Below, in pieces: positions 25,805 to 35,304 of a stretch of 64,000 bases of DNA. The position numbers were made by a program, and so were the translations under genes. The DNA is taken from positions 248,001 through 312,000 of the forward strand of contig CBDHCD010000002.1 of NCBI GenBank assembly GCA_965260995.1. The letters are read 5' to 3'. Source of the DNA: JBBROS01 sp965260995 (lineage in GTDB: Bacteria; Pseudomonadota; Alphaproteobacteria; Acetobacterales; Acetobacteraceae). Each line of letters opens with the position of its first letter. Position 1 is the first letter of the stretch. The notes below the pieces were generated by a model. The model had not been told where the DNA came from. It did no database searches and was given only the letters and a program-made list of their open reading frames with translations.

Positions 25805-28405
25805 ATGCCCACCCCGAGCGCCGAGGGCGCGTCCCCCAGCATGGCGCAGTGGTTCCAGCTCAAGGCCGAAGCCCCGGACGCGCTGCTGTTCCTGCGCATG
25901 GGCGACTTCTACGAGTTGTTCTTCGACGATGCCGAGGCCGCCGCCGGGGCGCTCGACATCGCGCTGACCCGGCGCGGCGAGCACCAAAGCGAGCCGATCC
26001 CGATGTGCGGCGTGCCGATCCACGCCGCCGAAGCTTACCTCGCACGGCTGATCCGCCGCGGCTTCCGCGTCGCCGTCGCCGAGCAGATGGAGAACCCGAA
26101 GGCGCGCACCGGCAAGGCCCCGCTGAGGCGCGCCATCGTCCGCCTGGTCACGCCCGGCACGCTGACCGAGGACGGGCTGCTGGAGGCGCACCGGCCAAAC
26201 TTGCTGCTCGCCCTCGCGCCCCTCGGCGATGTCGTCGGGGCCGCTTGGCTCGACGTGTCGACCGGGCTGTTCGAAACCGCGGCGACGACGCTCCACGGGC
26301 TGCCGGCCCTGCTCGGGCGGCTGGAGCCGGCGGAGGTGCTCGCGCCCCCCGGCCTGGCGCTCGGCGATTGGGAGGACCGCCGCGGCCCGGACACCGCCGG
26401 CCCGGCTCCGATGGCGGCGCGGCGGCGGGTGGCAGAGCCGTTCGGCGCGGCCGATCTCGACGCCTTCGGCACCTTCAGCGATGCCGAGGCGGTCGCGGCG
26501 GCGCTGGCGCTCGACTACGTCCGCGCCGCCGCGGCCGGGCAGATGCCCCGGCTGTCCCGGCCCGAGCCGCAGGGACTGGCCGGGCAGATGCTGCTCGACG
26601 CCGCCACCCGCGCCAGCCTGGAGATCACCCGCGCCCGCGACGGCACGGCGGCGCACACGCTGCTCTCGACGGTGGGCCGCACGCTGACCGCGCCCGGCGC
26701 GCGGCTGCTGGCCGCCTGGCTCGCCGCCCCGCTGCTCGACCCGAAGCGGATCGCCGCCCGGCAGGACGGCTGGGGCTGGCTGCTGCTCGCCCCCGCCGCC
26801 CTGGCCGGGCTGCGCGCGGCGTTGCGCGGCCTGCCCGACCTGCCGCGCGCCCTCGGCCGTCTCGCCCTCGGCCGCGCCGCGCCGCGCGACATCGGAGCCG
26901 TGCTGCAAGCCCTGCGCGCCGCCGAGCTGGCCGACGCCGCGATGGCCGGCGGCCCGCCCCACCCCGCCCTCGACGGCGTGGACCCGGCGCTCGCCCCCCT
27001 GCTCGCCCGCGCCCTCGCCGAGCCGCTGCCGGCGCGGGCCGAGGACGGCGGCGTGATCGCCCCCGGGTTCGACGGTGAGCTGGACGCGCACCGGGCGCTG
27101 CGCGACGACAGCCGCCGGGTGATCGCCGGGCTCGCGCTCGACTTCGCCCAGCGCTACGGCGTGGCGTCCCTGAAGATCAAGCATCATGCCCAGCTCGGCT
27201 ACGTGATCGAGGCTCCGGCCGCCGCGGCGGACGCGCTGCGGGCGCATCCCGAGCTGACGATGCGCCAGTCGATGACCAACGGCGCGCGGTTCGGCCATGC
27301 CGAGCTGGCCGCCCTCGACCGCCGCATCAACGAGGCCGCGGAGGCGGCGGCGGCCCGGGAGCGGCTGGTGCTGCGGCACCTGGTCGATCAGGTGCTGGCC
27401 GCCTCCGCCGCGCTGCAAGTGTGCGCCGACCGGCTGGCCCGGCTCGACGCGCTGCAATCCTGCGCCCGGCTGGCGGAGGGCGGGCGCTGGTGCCGGCCGC
27501 TGGTGGACGAGGGCGACGCCTTCCGCGTCCGCGCCGGGCGGCATCCGGTGGTGGAAGCGGCGCTGGGCGCGTCGGCCGCCTTCGTGCCCAACGGCTGCGA
27601 CCTGTCGCCCGCCCGGCGCGTGCTGCTGCTGACCGGGCCGAACATGGCAGGCAAGAGCACCTTCCTGCGCCAGAACGCGCTCATCGCCATCCTGGCGCAG
27701 GCCGGGCTGCCGGTCCCGGCGGAGAGCGCCGAGATCGGCGTGGTGGACCGGCTGTTCAGCCGGGTGGGCGCGGCCGACGACCTGGCGCGCGGCCGCAGCA
27801 CCTTCATGGTGGAGATGACGGAAACGGCGGCGATCCTGACCCAGGCCGGGCCGCGCAGCCTGGTGGTGGTGGACGAGATCGGGCGCGGCACCAGCACGCT
27901 CGACGGCCTGGCGATCGCCTGGGCGGTGCTGGAAGCGCTGCACGGCCAGGTGCGCTGCCGCACCATCTTCGCCACCCACTTCCACGAGCTGGCCCACCTG
28001 GCGGAGTCGATGCCCCGGCTCTGCCTGCACACGATGCGGGTCAAGGAATGGCGCGGCAGCGTCGTGTTCCTGCACGAGGTGGCGGAAGGCGCGGCCGGGC
28101 GGAGCTGGGGCGTGCACGTCGCCGGGCTGGCCGGGGTGCCGCCCGCGACGGTGAAGCGGGCGGCGGCGCTGCTGGCCGCCTTGGAGCGCAACGGCCACGC
28201 CGCGCCCCCTGCGCTGCCGCTGTTCGCCGCCGTGGCCGATTCCTCTCCCGATCCTTCCCCTGGCCCCTCCCTTGGGGCGGACCCGCTGCGCGACGCGGTG
28301 GCGGCGCTGCAGCCGGACGTGATGTCGCCGCGCGACGCCCTGCAGGCGATCTACGATTTGCAAACATTGATTGCTGTATCCCGGGGGGATGCCCAAGTAA
28401 GCTGA
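25805..28405 (+). CDS. mutS: DNA mismatch repair protein MutS
   Basis: This 866-residue protein recognises mismatches and starts repair. The mismatch-binding Phe-x-Glu region is in FLRMGDFYELFFDDAE (FYE). The ATPase domain has Walker A TGPNMAGKSTFLRQ (about 610-623), the DEIGRGTST Walker B and FATHFHEL. Its C-terminal tail is shortened and Pro-rich (PDPSPGPSLG) before a short dimer helix. It ends five bases before glnD; the two are often adjacent in alphaproteobacteria. Confidence 0.97.
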   Translation: MPTPSAEGASPSMAQWFQLKAEAPDALLFLRMGDFYELFFDDAEAAAGALDIALTRRGEHQSEPIPMCGVPIHAAEAYLARLIRRGFRVAVAEQMENPKARTGKAPLRRAIVRLVTPGTLTEDGLLEAHRPNLLLALAPLGDVVGAAWLDVSTGLFETAATTLHGLPALLGRLEPAEVLAPPGLALGDWEDRRGPDTAGPAPMAARRRVAEPFGAADLDAFGTFSDAEAVAAALALDYVRAAAAGQMPRLSRPEPQGLAGQMLLDAATRASLEITRARDGTAAHTLLSTVGRTLTAPGARLLAAWLAAPLLDPKRIAARQDGWGWLLLAPAALAGLRAALRGLPDLPRALGRLALGRAAPRDIGAVLQALRAAELADAAMAGGPPHPALDGVDPALAPLLARALAEPLPARAEDGGVIAPGFDGELDAHRALRDDSRRVIAGLALDFAQRYGVASLKIKHHAQLGYVIEAPAAAADALRAHPELTMRQSMTNGARFGHAELAALDRRINEAAEAAAARERLVLRHLVDQVLAASAALQVCADRLARLDALQSCARLAEGGRWCRPLVDEGDAFRVRAGRHPVVEAALGASAAFVPNGCDLSPARRVLLLTGPNMAGKSTFLRQNALIAILAQAGLPVPAESAEIGVVDRLFSRVGAADDLARGRSTFMVEMTETAAILTQAGPRSLVVVDEIGRGTSTLDGLAIAWAVLEALHGQVRCRTIFATHFHELAHLAESMPRLCLHTMRVKEWRGSVVFLHEVAEGAAGRSWGVHVAGLAGVPPATVKRAAALLAALERNGHAAPPALPLFAAVADSSPDPSPGPSLGADPLRDAVAALQPDVMSPRDALQAIYDLQTLIAVSRGDAQVS

Positions 28406-28410
28406 CACCA

Positions 28411-31212
28411 ATGTTGAACACCCTGCCCTGGCCCGAGCGGCCCGAGGACGCCACGCAGCAGCTCGCCTCGGCGCTCGAGGCCCTGCGCGCCCCCGGCCGC
28501 GCCATCCCGCGCGACGCCGCCCTCGGCGCGTTCCGCCGCCACCTGGCGCGGGCGCAGCAGCACGTCCAGGAAGGCTTCGAGGCCGGGACCTGGACCGGGC
28601 TGCAATCCGGCCGCCTCCTGGGCCGCCTCACCGACGGCGTCGTCGTCGCCCTGCACGGCTACGCCGCCGCCCGCACCCAGCCCGACGGGGCGGAACCGCT
28701 CGCCATCGCGGCCACCGGCGGCTACGGCCGCGGCGTGCTGGCGCCGTTCAGCGACATCGACCTGCTGTTCATCACCCGCGACGCGCCCTCGGCCGGCACG
28801 TTGGCGACGGTCGAGTTCATGCTGTACTTCCTGTGGGACCTCGGGCTCAAGGTTGGCCACGCCACCCGCTCGACCGCGCAATGCCTGGCCGAGGCCGAGC
28901 GGGACCTCACGGTCCGCACCAGCCTGATCGACGCGCGCCAGCTTTCGGGCGACGCGGCGCTGTTCACATCGTTCCAGACGGTGTTCCTCGCCTTCTGCCG
29001 CGACGCGGGCGCGGGCGCGTTCATCACCGCCAAGCAGGCCGAGCGCGACGTGCGCCACCGCCGCTACGGCGAGAGCCCGTTCCTGGTCGAGCCCAACATC
29101 AAGGAAGGCCGCGGCGGCCTGCGCGACCTGCAAACGCTCTACTGGATGACGCGTTACGTGTTCGGCACCCAGGTGATGGGCGAGCTGGTCGGCGTCGACA
29201 GCCCGGGTGGCGGCATCCTGACCGCGATCGAGGCCAAGCACGCCCGCCGCTCGTGGGACTTCCTGTGGACGGTGCGCTTCCACCTGCACTACGTCGCCGG
29301 CCGCGCCGAGGACCGCCTGACCTTCGACCTGCAACCCGTCGTCGGCGCGCGCATGGGCTACACCCGGCACGGGCGGCAGGACGGCGTCGAGCGGTTCATG
29401 CGCCACTACTTCCTCACCGCCCGGGAAGTGACCCGGGTGACGACCGTGCTGGAGCCCGCGGTGGTGCGCGCCGCCCTCGGCCCCCCGGCGCTCGAGGCCG
29501 AGACGGACCCGGCGCTGGTGCAGCAGGGCTTCATCCTGGCGGACGGCCAGTTGCTGTGCGCGCCGGGCCACGACTTCGAACGCTCGCCGCTGCTGATGCT
29601 GCGCATCCTCCAGGTGGCGCGCGACCGCAACCTGCACCTGCACCCGCTGGCCCGGCGCGCGCTGATCCGCCACGAGCGGCAAGCCATCGCGCTGCGCGGC
29701 GACCCCGACGCCGCCGCCCTGTTCCAGAACCTGCTGTGCGGCCCCGACCACCGCGACGGCCCGGCCGACGGGGCCAAGTGGCTCGCGACGATGAACGAGA
29801 CCGGCTTCCTCGGCCGCTACGTCCCCGACTGGGCGCGCATCGTCGGGCAGATGCAGTTCGACACCTACCACGTCTTCACCGTCGACGAGCACACCATCGA
29901 GTCGGTGCGGGTGCTGAACGCGCTGGAACGGGGCGACCTGGCCGAGGTGGCGCCGATCGCCACCGAGATCACCGAGAACCTGCAATCCCGCCGCTCGCTC
30001 TACACCGCCGTGCTGCTGCACGACATCGCGAAGGGCCGCGGCGGCGACCATTCGGAACTGGGTGCCGAGCTCGCGCTCGAACTCGGCCCCATGCTCGGCC
30101 TTTCCGCCGAGGAGACGGACACCGTCAGCTGGCTCGTGCTGCACCACCTGCTGCTGAGCCAGACGGCGTTCAAGCGCGACATCGACGACCCGAAAACCAT
30201 CATGGACTTGGCCGACACCATCCAGTCGCCCGAGCGCCTCAAGCTGCTGCTGGCCTTGACGGTGGCCGACATGCGGGCGGTGAGCGCCAAGGTGTGGAAC
30301 GGCTGGAAGGCGACCCTGCTGCGGGAACTCTATTCCCGCGTCGCCGACGTGCTGGCGGGCGGCCTCGCCACCACCGAGCGCGACGTGCGCGTCGCCCGCG
30401 CCAAGGAGGCGGCGGCCAGCCTGCTGTCCGACTGGCCGGCGCCGGAGCGGGCGTTCTTCCTCGGTCTCGGCTACCCGGGCTACTGGCTCAGCTTCGACCC
30501 CGAGACCCACGCGCGGCACGCCCGCCTGGTGCGCGACGCCGAGGCGCGCGGCGCGCCGCTCACGGTCGACACCCAGCCGCTGCCGGCCCGCGCCGTCACC
30601 GAGGTGACGGTCTACACCGCGGACCACGCCGGGCTGTTCAGCCGCATCGCGGGCGCGCTCGCGGTGGCGGGGGCCAGCATCGTCGACGCCCGCATCCACA
30701 CGCTGACCAACGGCAGCGCCCTCGACACGTTCTGGATCCAGGACGCCGCGGGGGGCGCCTTCGACGCGCCGCACCGCCTGGCCCGGCTGCACGTGCTGGT
30801 CGAGCAGGCGCTGTCCGGCCGACTCGGCCTCGCGGGCGAGATCCGCCGGGCTTCGGGCGCGCTGATCGGGCGGCGGATGCGGGCGATCCACGTCCCGCCC
30901 CGCGTCGTGATCGACAACCGGGCCAGCAACACCCACACCGTGCTGGAAGTGAACGGCCGCGACCGTCCCGGCCTGCTGCACGACGTCACCGACGCCATCA
31001 GCGAGCAGGGCCTGCAGATCGCCTCGGCCCACGTCACCACCTACGGCGTGCGCGCGGTCGACGTGTTCTACGTCAAGGACGTGTTCGGCCTGAAAATCGA
31101 GAACGAGCGCAAGCTGGCCGCCTTGCGCCAGGCGCTGCTGGCCGCGCTGCAAGCGCCGGACGACGCCGCTCCCGTCACCCCCGCCCCGCGCCGGCCCGTC
31201 GCCGCCGCCTGA
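28411..31212 (+). CDS. glnD: [Protein-PII] uridylyltransferase / uridylyl-removing enzyme
   Basis: This 933-residue bifunctional nitrogen sensor adds UMP to PII and removes it according to glutamine level. The nucleotidyltransferase motif is GGYGRGVLAPFSDIDLLF (about 99-116). The HD phosphohydrolase motif is LLHDIAKGRGGDHSELG (about 534). Two ACT domains follow at the end (VYTADHAGLFSRIAG and VNGRDRPGLLHDVTDA). ATG 28411 is used although the frame is open far upstream, because that part overlaps mutS. Confidence 0.96.
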   Translation: MLNTLPWPERPEDATQQLASALEALRAPGRAIPRDAALGAFRRHLARAQQHVQEGFEAGTWTGLQSGRLLGRLTDGVVVALHGYAAARTQPDGAEPLAIAATGGYGRGVLAPFSDIDLLFITRDAPSAGTLATVEFMLYFLWDLGLKVGHATRSTAQCLAEAERDLTVRTSLIDARQLSGDAALFTSFQTVFLAFCRDAGAGAFITAKQAERDVRHRRYGESPFLVEPNIKEGRGGLRDLQTLYWMTRYVFGTQVMGELVGVDSPGGGILTAIEAKHARRSWDFLWTVRFHLHYVAGRAEDRLTFDLQPVVGARMGYTRHGRQDGVERFMRHYFLTAREVTRVTTVLEPAVVRAALGPPALEAETDPALVQQGFILADGQLLCAPGHDFERSPLLMLRILQVARDRNLHLHPLARRALIRHERQAIALRGDPDAAALFQNLLCGPDHRDGPADGAKWLATMNETGFLGRYVPDWARIVGQMQFDTYHVFTVDEHTIESVRVLNALERGDLAEVAPIATEITENLQSRRSLYTAVLLHDIAKGRGGDHSELGAELALELGPMLGLSAEETDTVSWLVLHHLLLSQTAFKRDIDDPKTIMDLADTIQSPERLKLLLALTVADMRAVSAKVWNGWKATLLRELYSRVADVLAGGLATTERDVRVARAKEAAASLLSDWPAPERAFFLGLGYPGYWLSFDPETHARHARLVRDAEARGAPLTVDTQPLPARAVTEVTVYTADHAGLFSRIAGALAVAGASIVDARIHTLTNGSALDTFWIQDAAGGAFDAPHRLARLHVLVEQALSGRLGLAGEIRRASGALIGRRMRAIHVPPRVVIDNRASNTHTVLEVNGRDRPGLLHDVTDAISEQGLQIASAHVTTYGVRAVDVFYVKDVFGLKIENERKLAALRQALLAALQAPDDAAPVTPAPRRPVAAA

Positions 31213-31253
31213 GCGTCGGCCAGTGTCGGCGCGTGGGTAGTGCATGACAAAGC

Positions 31254-31290
31254 TTGACATAGCGGGCGATTTGTAGAACAAAAAGGGAAC
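31254..31290 (+). promoter_or_regulatory. Promoter with LexA-type SOS box (GAAC-N7-GAAC)
   Basis: GAAC (31276-31279), seven bases, then GAAC (31287-31290) form GAACAAAAAGGGAAC; the other strand reads GTTC-N7-GTTC, the direct-repeat LexA site of alphaproteobacteria. A perfect TTGACA lies at 31254-31259, and the box covers the place where the -10 element would be, ideal for repression. The gene start follows 18 bases later. Confidence 0.65.
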
Positions 31291-31307
31291 AATAAGCGGA
31301 GCGGCCG

Positions 31308-31481
31308 ATGTCCGATGCAGTGTTCCCCGCTGGGCGCGCGATGCCTGGCTCAACCCCGGCCGCCGCACTCGGCCAGGGATGGCGACTGCTCGCCCGTGCG
31401 GCGGCGGCGGCGGCGCAGGCGGCCGGGTTCGCTGCCCTGCTGTGGCTGATCTTGGCGTTGCCGGCCTTCCTGGCAGGCTGA
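31308..31481 (+). CDS. 57-aa single-pass membrane protein, probably SOS-regulated
   Basis: This small protein begins MSDAVFPAGRAMPGSTPAAA, has GWRLLARAAAAAAQAAG and ends in one hydrophobic segment (FAALLWLILALPAFLAG, about residues 41-57), so the C-terminus lies in or across the membrane. AAGCGGAG precedes ATG 31308. The upstream LexA-type box implies induction after DNA damage. SOS-induced tiny membrane proteins in Caulobacter (SidA) block division, so a division-inhibitor role is a reasonable hypothesis, but there is no sequence match I can claim. Confidence 0.6.
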   Translation: MSDAVFPAGRAMPGSTPAAALGQGWRLLARAAAAAAQAAGFAALLWLILALPAFLAG

Positions 31482-31665
31482 TCCGGTTGCGAGCGTGCGA
31501 AGGCCGGCGCAACCACGCCGGCGAAACAACGAGGGTCTTGGGAAGAGCGACAGGAGCGCGAGCGCTGCCATGACAGTCACGGGATCGACCCGGTCCGAGG
31601 CCGAGCGCCGTGGCATCTTCACCGACGATTTCGAGACCCAGCGAAACCGAGGCAAGGGCGCAGCC

Positions 31666-31700
31666 CCCAACTCGTTGGAACCAAGATCCCAACGAGTGGG
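31666..31700. terminator. Bidirectional hairpin between small membrane gene and ilvE
   Basis: CCCAACTCGTTGG (31666-31678) pairs with CCAACGAGTGGG (31689-31700), with one bulged A and a ten-base loop, followed by TTTCAC on the plus strand. It lies between convergent genes and probably serves both. Confidence 0.55.
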
Positions 31701-31753
31701 TTTCACGGGCTTGCCATCGAAGGGGGTCGAGGGGCGAAGCCCCTCGCCTCGCG

Positions 31754-32653
31754 TCAAGCCGCCAGCGTCGCGACCTCCACCGGCGACATCTGAACCAGCG
31801 CATCGTACTCTCGCAGCAGCGTCTCGGTGATCGGCCCCGGCGTGTATTGCTGCCCGGCGATCTCGCGCACCGGCGTCACCTCCGCCGCCGTGCCGGCCAG
31901 GAACACCTCGCTCGCCTGCTTCAGTTCGCTTTCCTCGATCGCCCGCTCAACCACCTTCATCTGGTGCCGCCGGGCGATGCTCATGACGGTGCGCCGGGTG
32001 ATGCCGTCGAGGAAGCAGTCGGGCGTGGGCGTGTGCAGCTCGCCGTCGAGCACGAGGAAGATGTTGGCCCCCGTCGCCTCCGACACCCGGCCGCGCCAGT
32101 CCAGCATCAGCGCGTCGTCGAAGCCCTCCGCCTCGGCGGCGTGCTTGGACAAGGTGCCGATCATGTAGAGGCCGGCCGCCTTGCTCGCCGTCGGCGCCGT
32201 CTCCGGGTGCGGGCGCTTCCACGGCGCCATGCCGAGCCGCACGCCCTTCATGCGGTCCGCCCCGAACAGGTTGGGCCAGGCCCAGCAAGCGATGGCGAGA
32301 TGGATCTTGGTCTGCTGCGCCGACACGGAGAGCTGCTCCGTGCCGCGCCAGGCGATCGGGCGCACGTAGGCATCGGTCAGGCCGTTGGCGGCCAGCACCG
32401 CCACGCACGCCGCATCGATCTCGTCGGCCGTGTATGGTAGCTTGAAGCCCAGGATGGCTCCCGACGCGATCAGGCGGTTGGTGTGCTCGCGCAGCTTGAA
32501 GATGTTGCCCGCGTACGACCGCTCGCCCTCGAACACGCCGCTGGCGTAATGCAGGCCGTGCGACAGCACGTGCAGCTTGGCCTCCCGCCAGGGCACCATC
32601 TCGCCGTCCATCCAGATCATGCCGTCGCGGTCGTCGAAAGGAACTAGCGCCAT
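31754..32653 (-). CDS. ilvE: Branched-chain amino acid aminotransferase
   Basis: This 299-residue fold-type IV PLP enzyme interconverts leucine, isoleucine and valine with their keto acids. HGLHYASGVFEGERSY, the PLP lysine in SKAAGLYM, and the phosphate-binding RVSEATGANIFLV and AGTAAEVTPV are present. The ATG at 32653 is preceded by AGGTAGGC. It is divergent from a marR-type gene across a 91-bp spacer, a pairing seen repeatedly in alphaproteobacteria. Confidence 0.94.
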   Translation of the reverse strand: MALVPFDDRDGMIWMDGEMVPWREAKLHVLSHGLHYASGVFEGERSYAGNIFKLREHTNRLIASGAILGFKLPYTADEIDAACVAVLAANGLTDAYVRPIAWRGTEQLSVSAQQTKIHLAIACWAWPNLFGADRMKGVRLGMAPWKRPHPETAPTASKAAGLYMIGTLSKHAAEAEGFDDALMLDWRGRVSEATGANIFLVLDGELHTPTPDCFLDGITRRTVMSIARRHQMKVVERAIEESELKQASEVFLAGTAAEVTPVREIAGQQYTPGPITETLLREYDALVQMSPVEVATLAA

Positions 32654-32744
32654 AGCCTACCTCCACGAAATTATCTTGCTTAGGACGGGCAAGCTGTATA
32701 ATGAGCGATGCAATAAGTCAATAACGCTGCCCTAAGCGTCCGGG
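32654..32744. promoter_or_regulatory. ilvE-marR divergent promoter with candidate operators
   Basis: TATAAT at 32697-32702 on the plus strand is preceded by TTGCTT (32676-32681; 15-base spacer). CTTGC...GCAAG (32675-32679 and 32689-32693) forms an inverted repeat over the spacer, and GCTTAGG (32678-32684) is matched by CCTAAGC (32731-32737). Such symmetry would suit an autoregulating MarR protein. This is inference from position. Confidence 0.5.
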
Positions 32745-33290
32745 ATGCCAGCCATGCACAACCATCGCGGCCCGCTCGCCGCCCTCCCCCGCCCGCCCGA
32801 AGCCAAGCCGGCCGCGGGCGTCGATCACCTGTTCCTGCGCGAGGAGCAGATGCGGCACGCGCAAGACTTGATGTTCTTCGCCTACCGCGATTTCACCGCC
32901 GCCGCCGACGTCATCCTGGACGAGCTGGGCCTTGGCCGGGCGCACCATCGCGTGCTGCACTTCGTCGGCCGCCAGCCCGGCATCACCGTCGGCGACCTGC
33001 TCGCCATCCTGCGCATCACCAAGCAGAGCCTCGCCCGCGTGCTGACGACCTTGGTGGACCAGGGCCTCGTCGCGCAAGCCCCCGGCCGCCAGGACCGCCG
33101 CCAGCGCCTGCTGACCTTGACCGACGCCGGCCGCACCTTGGAGCGCCGCCTGTTCGAGCGCCAGCGCGAGTGCCTGGCGAGCGCCTACCGCGATGCCGGC
33201 GGCCCGGCGGTGGACGGGTTCCGCCGCGTCATGCGCGGCATCATGGACCAGGCCGCCCGCACCGCCCTCGACCGCGCCGCCCCGCCATGA
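32745..33290 (+). CDS. MarR family transcriptional regulator
   Basis: This 181-residue winged-helix regulator has a DNA-recognition part at about 85-125 (GITVGDLLAILRITKQSLARVLTTLVDQGLV) with the wing QDRRQRLLTLTDAGRTLE. ATG 32745 is used; 32754 is also possible. Its stop overlaps the next gene by four bases, so it is the first gene of a marR-response regulator-kinase operon. Ligand unknown. Confidence 0.9.
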   Translation: MPAMHNHRGPLAALPRPPEAKPAAGVDHLFLREEQMRHAQDLMFFAYRDFTAAADVILDELGLGRAHHRVLHFVGRQPGITVGDLLAILRITKQSLARVLTTLVDQGLVAQAPGRQDRRQRLLTLTDAGRTLERRLFERQRECLASAYRDAGGPAVDGFRRVMRGIMDQAARTALDRAAPP

Positions 33291-33991
33291 GTGGCGGCGG
33301 CGCGGAAGCCCACGTGCTGGTCGTGGACGACGACGCCCGGCTGCGCGGCTTGCTGTCCCGCTACCTGGCCGAGCAGGGCTTCCGCGTCACCACCGCGTCC
33401 CACGCCGCGGAAGCCCGCGACAAGCTCCGCGTCGTGCAGCCCGACCTCCTCGTGCTCGACGTGATGATGCCGGGCGAGACCGGCCTCGACCTCACCTCGG
33501 CGCTCCGCAGCGAGCGGGCGGGGGTGCCGATCCTGCTGCTGACCGCCCGCGGCGCGCCGGAGGACCGCATCGCCGGCTTCGAATCAGGGGCGGACGACTA
33601 TCTCGGCAAGCCGTTCGAGCCGTACGAGCTGGTGCTGCGGCTGCGCGCCATGCTGCGCCGCTCCGCCGTGGTGACGGTGGCGGAGCCGACCGGGCCGCTG
33701 CGCCTGGGCCGCCTCACCTTCGACGTGGAGCGCGGCGAACTGCGCGACGAGCAGGCCGTCGTCCACCTCACCGGCAGCGAGGCGGCGCTGCTCCAGGCGC
33801 TGGGCCACCGCCCCGGCGAGGTGCTGTCGCGCGAGACGCTCGTCGACGTGCTGCGGATGGACGAGGCCGGCGAGCGCGCGATCGACGTGCTGGTGACGCG
33901 CCTGCGCCGCAAAATCGAGGCCGACCCGCGCGAGCCGCGCTTCCTGCACACCGCCCGCGGCCGCGGCTACGTGCTGAAGCCGGGCGCGTGA
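33287..33991 (+). CDS. OmpR-type response regulator
   Basis: This 234-residue protein has a receiver domain (VLVVDDDARLRG; phospho-acceptor Asp in LLVLDVMMPGETG; KPFEPYEL) and an OmpR/PhoB winged-helix domain (about 135-232) ending RGRGYVLKPGA. It is coupled by an ATGA overlap to marR and by GTGA to the histidine kinase, so the pair is a two-component system. Its targets are unknown. Confidence 0.94.
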   Translation: MSGGGAEAHVLVVDDDARLRGLLSRYLAEQGFRVTTASHAAEARDKLRVVQPDLLVLDVMMPGETGLDLTSALRSERAGVPILLLTARGAPEDRIAGFESGADDYLGKPFEPYELVLRLRAMLRRSAVVTVAEPTGPLRLGRLTFDVERGELRDEQAVVHLTGSEAALLQALGHRPGEVLSRETLVDVLRMDEAGERAIDVLVTRLRRKIEADPREPRFLHTARGRGYVLKPGA

Positions 33992-35304
33992 TCAATCTGC
34001 TGGCCCGGCTGCGCAAGCGCCTGCTGCCGCGCGGCCTGCTCGGGCGCAGCCTGCTGATCGTGCTGGTGCCGCTCGTGGTGCTGCAGGCGGTGGCGTTCAC
34101 CTTCTTCTACGGCGGTCACCTCGATCTCATCTCCCGCCGCCTCTCGGGCGCCATCGCCGGCGAGGTCGCGCTCACCATCGACCTGATGCAGCGCTTTCCC
34201 GCCCAGCGCGACCAGATCCTGCGCAGCGCCTGGCAGCAGTTCGAGATCCCGATGCAGTTCACTTCCGGCGCGCACCTGCCGGCCGACACCCACGTCAACC
34301 AGATCGGCCCGATGGACGACGACCTCGCCGCCGCCCTCACGGCCAAGCTGCACCGCCCGTTCGTGATGGACTGGTCCTCGGACAGCCGCAACGTGCTGGT
34401 GCGGGTCCAGGTGCAGGGCGGCGTGCTGGAAGCCGAGGCCCCGCGCAAGCGGCTCTACGCCGCCACCATCTACGTGTTCGTGCTGTGGGTGATGGGCTCG
34501 GCGCTGCTGCTGTTCGGCATCGCCGCCCTGTTCCTGCGCAACCAGGTCCGCGCCATCCGCCGCCTGGCCGAAGCCGCGGAAGCGTTCGGCATGGGGCGCG
34601 ACCGCGGCCCGATCAAGCCCGAGGGCGCGACCGAGGTGCGCCAGGCCGCCACTGCCTTCAACCGGATGCAGGCCCGCATCGTCCGCTTCCTGGCCCAGCG
34701 CACCGAGATGCTGGCCGGCGTCAGCCACGACCTGCGCACGCCGCTGACCCGCCTTCGCCTGGCCCTGGCCGTGCTGCCCGGCACGCCCGAGCTGCGCGAC
34801 GACGTCGCCGAGATGACCGCCGACGTCGCCGAGATGGAGCGCATGATCGGCGGCTACTTGGCCTTCGCCCGCGGCGAGGGCGCGGAGCAGGCGCAGCCGG
34901 TCGACGTGGCGGCGCTGCTGGACGACGTGGCCAACGGCGCGCGCCGGGCCGGGGCCGAGGTGGCGCTCGAGGCGCCCCGCGGCCTCGTCGTCAACCTGCG
35001 GCCGGACGCGGCCCGGCGCGCGGTCACCAACCTCGTCGACAACGCCCGCCGCCACGCCCGCCGCATCCGCCTCGCCGCCGAGCCGCGCGAGCGGGCGGTG
35101 CAGTTGACCGTGGACGACGACGGCCCGGGCATCCCGCCCGACCGGCGGGAAGACGTGTTTCGCCCGTTCGAGAGCGGCCAGGACGGCGGCACCGGCCTCG
35201 GCCTCACCATCGCCCGCGACATCATCCGCGCCCACGGCGGCGAGATCGTGCTGGAAGACAGCCCGATGGGCGGCCTGCGCGCCCGGCTCCGCCTGCCCGT
35301 CTAG
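33988..35304 (+). CDS. EnvZ-type sensor histidine kinase
   Basis: This 438-residue kinase has transmembrane helices near 20-42 and 160-182 flanking a periplasmic sensor of about 115 residues, then HAMP (about 185-235), the H-box AGVSHDLRTPLTRLRL and an ATPase domain with NLVDNARRHA, DDDGPGIPPDRRE and GTGLGLTIARDI. It starts with GTG 33988 overlapping the regulator stop. It should phosphorylate the upstream OmpR-type regulator. Osmotic or envelope sensing is the usual EnvZ role, but is not shown here. Confidence 0.93.
   Translation: MINLLARLRKRLLPRGLLGRSLLIVLVPLVVLQAVAFTFFYGGHLDLISRRLSGAIAGEVALTIDLMQRFPAQRDQILRSAWQQFEIPMQFTSGAHLPADTHVNQIGPMDDDLAAALTAKLHRPFVMDWSSDSRNVLVRVQVQGGVLEAEAPRKRLYAATIYVFVLWVMGSALLLFGIAALFLRNQVRAIRRLAEAAEAFGMGRDRGPIKPEGATEVRQAATAFNRMQARIVRFLAQRTEMLAGVSHDLRTPLTRLRLALAVLPGTPELRDDVAEMTADVAEMERMIGGYLAFARGEGAEQAQPVDVAALLDDVANGARRAGAEVALEAPRGLVVNLRPDAARRAVTNLVDNARRHARRIRLAAEPRERAVQLTVDDDGPGIPPDRREDVFRPFESGQDGGTGLGLTIARDIIRAHGGEIVLEDSPMGGLRARLRLPV

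Noticed and set aside
25424..28411. A 995-codon open frame antisense to mutS
   Set aside because: Same reason: compositional shadow, and mutS motifs on the plus strand are intact.
28351..31803. A 1150-codon open frame antisense to glnD
   Set aside because: It is low-complexity, His/Arg/Val/Gly-rich and mirrors codon-position GC bias. glnD on the other strand is a clear full-length family member.
31560..31830. Plus-strand open frame between the small membrane gene and ilvE
   Set aside because: It runs through the terminator hairpin into the antisense of ilvE and has shadow composition.
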